Source: an uncultured Prevotellaceae bacterium | GTDB taxonomy: Bacteria; Bacteroidota; Bacteroidia; Bacteroidales; Bacteroidaceae | Direction of reading: 5' to 3' | DNA length: 59,572 nucleotides | Assembly (NCBI GenBank): GCA_900316445.1 | Contig: ONCZ01000032.1 | Location: 1 to 59,572 of the forward strand | Shown: positions 44,124 through 50,904 of the stretch, in pieces | How positions within the stretch are numbered: the first letter of the stretch is position 1 | How the letters are laid out: each line of letters starts with the position of its first letter | Program-made: the position numbers and the translations under genes | Notes under the pieces: model-generated | Told to the model about the DNA's origin: nothing | The model's database searches: none | Seen by the model: only the letters and a program-made list of their open reading frames with translations

Positions 44124-45095
44124 TTATTTTTTAATTGCACAAATTTTTCCGCATAAAAATTGTAAAATGACGTAAATGACGACTGCCGACACCCATCCTC
44201 CGATGACATCGACGAAGTAGTGGGCCTGGATATAGACCGTAGCCAGGCACAACAATACATAGATGGGCATCATGCCCCAAAAGAGCCATCGGTTGCGCAG
44301 GCGCCAGGCGAGGAACATCAGGATTGTCGCTATGCCCACATGGCTGCTGGGGAAGGCTGCCGTAGGTCGCTCGCCTGCATTGTGGGCATTCTCCACCATG
44401 TGATAGAAGAAGCCGTCGCTCCATCCGGGCATGGGCAGAGGCTCCTGATGGTCAAAGAAATAGTGACCTACATCGGGGAAGACACCTGCTGCAATATTGT
44501 CCAGCCCTACGGCCTGATAGTAGTATTGCGGTCCTGTGACGGGCAGGAAGATGAAGATGACGTAGTAGATGAAGAACGCCGTGAGGATGATGAACACCGT
44601 ACGGTCGAACTCCTTGTAGCGGAAGAAGAAAGCGAACAGCGACACAAGGGCAATCATCGGGAAATAGGCAGAATAGCCTAAATGCATCAGCTCGCTGAAC
44701 ACAGGGTGGGAGATGGCCTGCGAGAAGTGCAGGGCTGGCTGACAGTTGCAGAGTGACTGCTCATAGCCGGCAAACAGATGGTCGAGGTTGGGGAAGATGC
44801 GGTTGAGTTCATAAGTGTCAGAATACCACCACCCCAGGAGCAGCATCTGTACACCGATACGGCAGAAGTGGGTGAAACGGCAGGGCACAAGACGGAAGAC
44901 GAGCCACATCGCCAACGTGAGCAGCAGGATATGGAAGCGTCCCCAGAGCATGGCATTGGGATTGACGGCCTTCGTATAGGTGAAGAGCACCAACAAAGTT
45001 GTCAGCAGCAGATAGCCCATGATGACCCATTCCACTGCCAGCAGCCCCTTCCTCGGGTTCTTCTCTATCTTGAATAAATCCTTAAAGATTTTCAA
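44124..45095 (-). CDS. PAP2-family membrane phosphatase/transferase (Aur1/Ipt1-like)
   Basis: The 323-residue integral membrane protein has about six hydrophobic helices. The PAP2 signature occurs as 'AAFPSSHVGIATILMFLAW' and 'LATVYIQAHYFVDVIGGW', with the catalytic histidine and aspartate. A canonical first motif (KxxxxxxRP) is not seen, which fits the Aur1/Ipt1-like subgroup. Members transfer phosphoinositol or dephosphorylate lipids. The substrate here is unknown. It follows the epimerase gene in the same direction after 28 bp. Confidence 0.85.
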   Translation of the reverse strand: MKIFKDLFKIEKNPRKGLLAVEWVIMGYLLLTTLLVLFTYTKAVNPNAMLWGRFHILLLTLAMWLVFRLVPCRFTHFCRIGVQMLLLGWWYSDTYELNRIFPNLDHLFAGYEQSLCNCQPALHFSQAISHPVFSELMHLGYSAYFPMIALVSLFAFFFRYKEFDRTVFIILTAFFIYYVIFIFLPVTGPQYYYQAVGLDNIAAGVFPDVGHYFFDHQEPLPMPGWSDGFFYHMVENAHNAGERPTAAFPSSHVGIATILMFLAWRLRNRWLFWGMMPIYVLLCLATVYIQAHYFVDVIGGWVSAVVIYVILQFLCGKICAIKK

Positions 45096-45123
45096 TTTTT
45101 AAATTCTTTAATTTTATAATGCT

Positions 45124-46182
45124 TCACAGCCATCCGTTTTCCTTGTACCACTTGATGGAGCGCTTCACTCCCTCTTCCAACTTCACTTTGGGCTGATAGC
45201 CGAGTTCGTCGATGGCAGGCTGGATGTCACAACGCCAGTTGCGCTGTTTCAGGATGTTGAACTTGTCATTATTCAGCACGCTAATCTTACCTGTTAGCCG
45301 GCTGGTGTACTCCCCGAAGAATGTGATGATGCGCAACACCCACACTGGGGCGGTGATGCGGATCCACCACGGACGCCCCAACTCCTCATGAATCAGGTCG
45401 CTGAAGGTGGTACTCTGATATACCTCACCGTCGGAGAGGAAATACTTCCGGCCGTTCTCTCCCTTTTCCATCGCTAAGAACACGGCCTGCACCACATCTG
45501 TCACATAGACGAACGTGATATCCTGACGCTTGTAGCCCACAGCGAAGTCAGAGTGTTGTTTGATGCTCTTGGCCATCACGAAATAGTCCTTTTCCCTGGG
45601 GCCATACACGCCCGTCGGCCTTAAAATAATGTAGTTTAGGCCCCCTAAGTTAGGGGGTTGGGGGTCTGAAGGAACCTTGTTCAGACCCCTGTTGTCCCCT
45701 GATTTAGGGGACAAAGAGTCTAAATACTGCTCTGCCGCCAATTTACTGCGTCCGTATTCCGTATTCGGCTGGGGCGTATCTGTCTCACGGATCTCGTCGT
45801 AGGGCTGCTGCTCCTTGATGGCGCCGAAGATGCTGAGGCTGCTCAGATAGACAAACCGTTTCAAGGGCATCTGGAGTTCAAGGATAGCCTCCACCAGGTT
45901 CTTCGTCCCCTCGCAGTTGATGCGCATGAAGTCCTGCTTGTTCAGGCACTTCGTCACACCGGCGGCATGTACCACATAGTCGAAGTCGTGCCCCCTGAGT
46001 TGCTCCACCAGCTGTTCCTTCTTCGAGAGGTTCAGTTCGATGAAGTGGATGCGTTCGTCCTGCAGGTATTCCTTCGAACTGCTCTTACGCACAGCCGCCC
46101 ATGTCTCGAAACCTCGCTTCAGGGCTTCCTCCACGATAAATGAGCCGATAAATCCGCTCGCACCAGTGATCAGTATCTTCAT
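45124..46182 (-). CDS. NAD-dependent epimerase/dehydratase (extended SDR)
   Basis: The 352-residue protein has the SDR dinucleotide motif 'LITGASGFIGSFIVEEAL', 'VVHAAGVTKCL' and the active-site YxxxK in 'TEYGRSKLAAEQY' (Y143-K147). The C-terminal substrate part includes 'YIILRPTGVYGPREKDY'. Between residues about 157 and 182 lies a non-conserved insert (SPKSGDNRG, ..., QPPNLGGLN) encoded by a REP-like pair. This would lengthen a surface loop after the catalytic helix. Substrate is unknown. Sequence is nearest to sugar-nucleotide or 3-beta-HSD-like epimerases. A -7 box is at 46200-46207 (complement TACCTTTG). Confidence 0.87.
   Translation of the reverse strand: MKILITGASGFIGSFIVEEALKRGFETWAAVRKSSSKEYLQDERIHFIELNLSKKEQLVEQLRGHDFDYVVHAAGVTKCLNKQDFMRINCEGTKNLVEAILELQMPLKRFVYLSSLSIFGAIKEQQPYDEIRETDTPQPNTEYGRSKLAAEQYLDSLSPKSGDNRGLNKVPSDPQPPNLGGLNYIILRPTGVYGPREKDYFVMAKSIKQHSDFAVGYKRQDITFVYVTDVVQAVFLAMEKGENGRKYFLSDGEVYQSTTFSDLIHEELGRPWWIRITAPVWVLRIITFFGEYTSRLTGKISVLNNDKFNILKQRNWRCDIQPAIDELGYQPKVKLEEGVKRSIKWYKENGWL
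45639..45714 (-). repeat. REP-like pair inside the epimerase coding sequence
   Basis: Two facing hairpins (CCCCTAAATCAGGGG and CCCCCTAACTTAGGGGG on the minus strand) carry inward GGGTCTGAAC and its complement. The architecture equals the intergenic pair at 23.6 kb. The frame is preserved through the insert. Confidence 0.8.
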
Positions 46183-46216
46183 TTTGTTAAATTTGGGTGC
46201 AAAGGTACTATTTTTT

Positions 46217-46300
46217 TACGACAACTTGGACAACTTAGACAACTTTTTCTTTTCGACCTAAGTCGAATGTTGTTATAGTTGTCATAGTTGTCGTTAAAAA
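46217..46300. promoter_or_regulatory. Operator-like inverted repeat between divergent epimerase and rnr genes
   Basis: Three 9-bp spaced ACAACTT words on the left (GACAACTTG, GACAACTTA, GACAACTTT) mirror three GTTGT words on the right, around a CGACCTAAGTCG centre. This is a probable binding site or hairpin. The divergent -7 boxes flank it at 46200-46207 (minus) and 46337-46344 (plus). Confidence 0.5.
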
Positions 46301-46336
46301 AATACTCGATTTGTCTTTTATTTCAAAAATTTGTTG

Positions 46337-46344
46337 TATCTTTG
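46337..46344 (+). promoter_or_regulatory. -7 box of rnr
   Basis: TATCTTTG followed by C, 25 nt before the ATG at 46370. A TTTG lies upstream at 46310-46313, giving a rather long 23-nt spacer. Confidence 0.6.
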
Positions 46345-46369
46345 CGGCAAAGAACTAAAGTATAAGTCT

Positions 46370-48598
46370 ATGGGAAAGAATAAAGGTGGTAAACGGTTAG
46401 GGAAGAAACAGGTCAGCGAACTGCTGCAGAATCTCTTCCAGCACAATCCGAACGAGACGTTCTCGTTCAAGCAGATATTTAGGGCTCTTAAACTCGACAC
46501 GCATCCTCTGAAGATGCTCGCCATCGACGTGATGGAGGAAATGGCATGGGACGACTTCCTCTTGAAGGTCAACGACAACAGTTATCGCCTGAACCTGAAG
46601 ACACAGGTGCAGGAGGGTGTGTTCCGTCGGAAGGCCAATGGACGTAACTCGTTCCAGCCCGATGATGGCGGTACGCCTGTCTTCGTGGCAGAGCGCAACT
46701 CGATGTCGGCGATGGACGGCGACAGAGTGAAAGTGTCGTATATGGCCCGTCGTGACAAACATATCAAGGAGGCGATGGTGATTGAGATTGTCCGTCGTGC
46801 CCACGATCAGATTGTCGGAAAGCTGCGTGTAGACAAAGACTGGGCCTTCCTCATTCCGCAGGATAACACCTTCGTCCACGACATCATTATTCCCAAACGC
46901 AAACTGAAGGGTGGCAAGACCGATGACAAGGCTGTGGTGAAGGTCGTACAGTGGCCCGATGCCGAACATAAGAACATCATCGGTTCTGTAGTCGATGTTC
47001 TGGGAAAGACGGGTGAGAACAATGCGGAGATGCACGCCATCCTCGCCCAGTACAACCTGCCTTACAAGTATCCGAAGAACGTGGAGGAGGCTGCCGAGAA
47101 GATCGACGCCACCATCACCCCTCGTGATATCGCAGAGCGTGAGGACTTCCGCGATGTCTTCACCTGTACCATCGACCCCAAGGATGCCAAGGACTTCGAC
47201 GATGCCCTCTCCATCCGCCGCATTTCCCCTCCTGAGTCAGGAGGGGCTAGGGGTGGTCTGAACAGTCTCTGGGAAGTCGGTGTCCATATCGCCGATGTGT
47301 CTCACTACGTGAAAGAAGGCTCCGTCATCGACAAAGAGGCCTACAACCGTGCCACGAGTATCTATCTCGTCGACCGTACCATCCCGATGCTGCCTGAACG
47401 CCTCTGCAACTTCATCTGCTCCCTTCGTCCCAACGAGGAAAAACTCTGTTACAGCGTCATCTTCCAACTCGACGATGAGGCGAACATCAAGAAGTGGCAC
47501 CTGGCCCATACGGTGATTAAGAGTGATCGTCGTTATGCCTACGAAGAGGTGCAGCAGATACTTGAAGACAATGGGGTGAAGGACGGCACAGGCGAACCGG
47601 CACCCCCTGCCACGAAGAAGAATCCCTATAAGGGCGAATATGCCAACGAACTCATCAAACTCGATGCCCTCGCCAAGAAACTCCGTGCAGCCCGCTTCAA
47701 GAACGGTTCCGTGAAGTTCGATCGTGAGGAACTCCACTTCGATATCGACGAGACCGGAAAACCCGTCAAGGCTTATTTCAAGACCTCGAAGGATGCCAAC
47801 AAACTCATCGAAGAGTTTATGCTGCTCGCCAATAAGACCGTTGCAGAGTCCGTCGGTCGTGTGAAGAAGGGCGTGAAAGCGAAGACTTTGCCCTATCGTA
47901 TCCACGACCAGCCCGATCCTCAGAAACTCGAGAACCTGCGTCAGTTCGTCTCGAAGTTCGGCTATAAGGTGAAGACCAGTGGAACGAAGGGCGCCATCAC
48001 GAAGTCACTCAATGCACTGATGGCTGATGCCGAGGGAACCCGTGAGCAGAACGCCATCGAGACCGTTGCCCTCCGTGCGATGATGAAGGCCAAGTACAGT
48101 GTGCACAACATCGGACACTATGGCCTCGCCTTCGACTACTACACCCACTTCACCTCCCCCATCCGACGCTACCCCGATACGATGGTACACCGTCTGCTGA
48201 CGAAATACCAGTCTGGGGCACGCTCGGCCAACAAGGAGAAGTACGAGGAGTACTGCGAGCATTGCTCCGATATGGAACAGATCTCCCAAAACGCAGAGCG
48301 TGACTCGATCAAGTACAAGATGGTGGAGTTTATGGCCGATAAGATTGGCAACACCTACGATGCCCATATCTCCGGTCTCACCTCCTACGGCATCTATGCC
48401 CAGATTGACGAGACCCACTGCGAGGGTATGATCCCCATCCGTGACCTCGGCAACGACTACTATGACTTCGACGAGAAGAATTTCGTCATCATCGGACGTC
48501 GTAACCACACGAAGTACCAGCTCGGTGATCCCATCCGCATCCAGGTGGCCCGTGCCAATCTCGAGCGCAAGCAGTTGGACTTCACACTTGCGGAATGA
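46370..48598 (+). CDS. rnr: Ribonuclease R
   Basis: The 742-residue RNase II/R-family exoribonuclease starts MGKNKGGKRLGKKQ, below the -7 box, which excludes the ATG at 46331. Helix-turn-helix and cold-shock domains come first. The RNB domain carries 'TCTIDPKDAKDFDDALSIR' with the catalytic aspartates, 'YSVHNIGHYGLAFDYYTHFTSPIRRYPD', and a C-terminal S1 domain ('YDAHISGLTSYGIYAQI'). Just after 'DDALSIRR' a 14-residue insert (ISPPESGGARGGLNS) is encoded by a REP-like sequence. Most family members proceed directly to 'WEVGVHIADVSHYV'. The enzyme degrades structured RNA 3' to 5'. Confidence 0.95.
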   Translation: MGKNKGGKRLGKKQVSELLQNLFQHNPNETFSFKQIFRALKLDTHPLKMLAIDVMEEMAWDDFLLKVNDNSYRLNLKTQVQEGVFRRKANGRNSFQPDDGGTPVFVAERNSMSAMDGDRVKVSYMARRDKHIKEAMVIEIVRRAHDQIVGKLRVDKDWAFLIPQDNTFVHDIIIPKRKLKGGKTDDKAVVKVVQWPDAEHKNIIGSVVDVLGKTGENNAEMHAILAQYNLPYKYPKNVEEAAEKIDATITPRDIAEREDFRDVFTCTIDPKDAKDFDDALSIRRISPPESGGARGGLNSLWEVGVHIADVSHYVKEGSVIDKEAYNRATSIYLVDRTIPMLPERLCNFICSLRPNEEKLCYSVIFQLDDEANIKKWHLAHTVIKSDRRYAYEEVQQILEDNGVKDGTGEPAPPATKKNPYKGEYANELIKLDALAKKLRAARFKNGSVKFDREELHFDIDETGKPVKAYFKTSKDANKLIEEFMLLANKTVAESVGRVKKGVKAKTLPYRIHDQPDPQKLENLRQFVSKFGYKVKTSGTKGAITKSLNALMADAEGTREQNAIETVALRAMMKAKYSVHNIGHYGLAFDYYTHFTSPIRRYPDTMVHRLLTKYQSGARSANKEKYEEYCEHCSDMEQISQNAERDSIKYKMVEFMADKIGNTYDAHISGLTSYGIYAQIDETHCEGMIPIRDLGNDYYDFDEKNFVIIGRRNHTKYQLGDPIRIQVARANLERKQLDFTLAE
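47224..47264 (+). repeat. REP-like single element inside rnr
   Basis: A perfect CCCCTCCTGA-TCAGGAGGGG hairpin is followed by CTAGGGGTGGTCTGAAC. This is one half of the pair seen at 23.6 kb and 45.6 kb. It is read in the same phase as the epimerase copy (SPPESGG-ARGGLN versus SPKSGD-NRGLN). Confidence 0.85.
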
Positions 48599-48680
48599 CT
48601 ATGACTCCAACGATGTGGTAATTCGCGTACCTTATATTATTTCGCCCGCGAGGAAATGTTAAAAAACATATTTTTCGAAT

Positions 48681-48719
48681 AAAAATTCCGATACTTATTT
48701 GGTAGGTATCGGGATTTTT
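48681..48719 (+). terminator. Rho-independent terminator of rnr
   Basis: AAAAATTCCGATACTT pairs with AGGTATCGGGATTTTT (one mismatch and one G-U). The TTTGG in its loop may also be the -33 box of the next promoter, whose TATCTTTG is at 48723-48730. Confidence 0.7.
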
Positions 48720-48774
48720 GCTTATCTTTGCATTTGAAATGTTATTGTCGTAAAATTTATAGCTGTAAAATTAT

Positions 48775-50133
48775 ATGAAGAAGTTCTATGACAGAGTACG
48801 CGAAATGACCGAGCTTAGGGAATTACAGCGTCAGGCTTACAACGATTATTCCCGATTTGTTGTGCTCACAGGCAGAAGACGTGTGGGCAAGACAAGCCTG
48901 GTGTATAAACTGATAAGCGGGACGCAGGAAGATGCTCCTGGACTCTATTTCTTCGTTGGCCGAAAGACGGAAACCGTTCTCGTCAGAACCTTTATGCAGG
49001 AGGTTCGCGAAAAGCTCGGTGAGTTTGTTCCAGAAGGAATAAGTTCGTTCCGTGAACTCTTCCAGATGATACTGGAGATTGGAAAGCGAAAAAAGTTCAC
49101 GCTCTTCATTGATGAGTTTCAGGAGTTTGATAATATAAACGCAGGTATCTTCAGCGACATACAGGAGCTATGGGACGAATACAAGAAGCAGACAAACGTA
49201 TGTCTGATTGTGTCTGGTTCTATATTCCGTATGATGGAAAAGATCTTCAAAGACGAAGAGCAGCCACTCTTCGGCAGGGATGACTGCACCATTAAGCTGA
49301 AGCCTTTCAATACGGATACGATAAAGGAAATCCTAAGCGACTACAAGCCTCATTACACGTCAGAAGACCTTCTTGCACTTTGGACGATTACCGGTGGTGT
49401 GGCCCGTTATATTGAACTGCTTATGAACAACGGATGTACTAACGTCAAGAAGATGATACACTATGTTTGTTCAAGCGGTGACAGCTACTTTGTGGACGAA
49501 GGCAAGAAAATACTCATCCAGGAGTTCGGCAAGCAGTATGGCACGTACTTCAGCATACTCGACCAGATAGCGCACGGCGATGTGACGCAAAGTGAGATAG
49601 AAGGGGCTTTAGGAATGAAAAGCCTTGGCGGACAGATGAAGTTACTGGAAGAGAAGTACGGTATCATCAAGAAGAAACGTCCGATTGGTGCCAAAGAAGG
49701 CAGCCAGACGGTACGTTATGAGATACAAGACAACTTCTTCCGTTTCTGGTTCCGCTACATTCACAGATACTCTGCGCTCATTGAGTTGCAGAATATGCCA
49801 GCACTGGAGAGTATTATGACCAACGACTACACCACATTCTCAGGCATAGCCCTGGAACGCTGGTTCCGTCAGAAGATGATGGAGAGCTGCCGTTACAAGC
49901 AGATTGGCGGTTGGTGGCAACCAAATGGTGTCAACTCTAAGGGCAACAGCGATGACTTCGAGATTGACATTGTGGCCGAAACACTCGAAGGCAATGTTGA
50001 AGCATATGAGGTGAAGCGAAATCCCCAGAAGTACTCTCCTGCCCGACTTGAAGAGAAAGTCGCAGAAATGAAGCGACGCATATTCCGTGGCAAGGAAGTC
50101 ACAAAAGGTGGCTTATCCATGGAGGATATGTAA
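48775..50133 (+). CDS. DUF234-type ATPase (archaeal-ATPase family) with PD-(D/E)XK-like C-terminus
   Basis: The 452-residue protein has an N-terminal P-loop domain: Walker A 'LTGRRRVGKTSLVYKL' (G33-T40), Walker B 'FTLFIDEFQEF', and 'LIVSGSIFRMMEKIF', typical of archaeal-type STAND ATPases. A winged helix ('TQSEIEGALGMKSLGGQMKLLEEKYGI') is followed by a DUF234 C-terminal region with 'DDFEIDIVAE' and 'VEAYEVKRNPQKYSP', a D...ExK nuclease-like arrangement. Such proteins are scattered and functionally unknown. Roles in defence or as toxins are speculative. A promoter is at 48698-48730. Confidence 0.85.
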   Translation: MKKFYDRVREMTELRELQRQAYNDYSRFVVLTGRRRVGKTSLVYKLISGTQEDAPGLYFFVGRKTETVLVRTFMQEVREKLGEFVPEGISSFRELFQMILEIGKRKKFTLFIDEFQEFDNINAGIFSDIQELWDEYKKQTNVCLIVSGSIFRMMEKIFKDEEQPLFGRDDCTIKLKPFNTDTIKEILSDYKPHYTSEDLLALWTITGGVARYIELLMNNGCTNVKKMIHYVCSSGDSYFVDEGKKILIQEFGKQYGTYFSILDQIAHGDVTQSEIEGALGMKSLGGQMKLLEEKYGIIKKKRPIGAKEGSQTVRYEIQDNFFRFWFRYIHRYSALIELQNMPALESIMTNDYTTFSGIALERWFRQKMMESCRYKQIGGWWQPNGVNSKGNSDDFEIDIVAETLEGNVEAYEVKRNPQKYSPARLEEKVAEMKRRIFRGKEVTKGGLSMEDM

Positions 50134-50202
50134 ATATATACCTGTTATTCTGTCTACAAATCAACTTTTTTTGGTTAAAATGTGATTTTTTCCTAAAAAA
50201 TA

Positions 50203-50233
50203 TTTGGTAATTAGAAAAATATATGTAAATTTG
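50203..50233 (+). promoter_or_regulatory. Consensus promoter of the long BspA-type leader
   Basis: TTTG (50203-50206) and TAAATTTG (50226-50233) are spaced by 19 nt and followed by C. The next called CDS begins 670 nt downstream. Confidence 0.65.
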
Positions 50234-50239
50234 CACCGA

Positions 50240-50904
50240 AAAGCCTGCTCGAGTGTGGGTGGGTGGTTAAATTTAACATGTTGGAAGAGACCTCAGGCCA
50301 GTTGTACGGCCAGTCTCGAAAGGACGTTTTCGAAACGTTACCTGTCAGTTCTGCCAAACTTCGCAAACTTGGATCTATGTACTGCGGTAATGCAACTAGA
50401 AAGACGTTCGCGTGGGTGAATGTTTCATTCCCCACGTCCTGTATTCCCTTATATATATAAATAAGGTGTAACTCCCTTCAGGTGGAGTGCGTCTTGGTAT
50501 ATATACGTCTGGGATTGTCAGGGCGTATTGGGTTGGTATATATCACTCGGCGTGGGCAGGCTTTCGTTGCTTATCCTTACATAGGGGCAATGCGAAGGCC
50601 TGGTAGAAGGGATAGGCGCGGAGAGAAACTTTACTCCCACGTCTTTTTTTTGTTCCCTCCGATCAGGGATGATTCCAATTTAGAATGTTAATGAGAGTAG
50701 CGACCAGACAAGAAAACTAATGGAATGAATGTAACTTCCGCCAAGGCGTCCGCGCAGCTCAGCTGTGTCCTAATGGCGGAAGGGGAGGTGCATGGCACCT
50801 GACGTTTACTCTCTCGCCTGCGATCAGGGACGATAGCCCCGCCGCAGGAATCATCCGATTATTAATTTCAATTCAAAATTTACAAACTAAAAATTTTAAG
50901 AACA
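50240..50904 (+). ncRNA. Long structured leader or small RNA upstream of the BspA-like gene
   Basis: About 665 nt lie between the promoter and the start codon. Visible stems include ACGTTT-TCG-AAACGT (about 50322), a GTGGGTGAATG/CATTCCCCAC hairpin (about 50414-50437), ACTCC/GGAGT, and a large stem CAGGC...GCCTG with TTCGTTGC opposite GCAATGCGAA (50557-50603). An outer GCGTGGG/CCCACGT closes on an eight-U tract (50551-50651), which looks like an attenuator or terminator. After it come a CTTCCGCCA/TGGCGGAAG stem and a second copy of a CGATCAGGGAnGAT module (50660 and 50821). A 61-codon frame from 50278 reads through the first third; I am undecided whether it is real. Confidence 0.5.
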
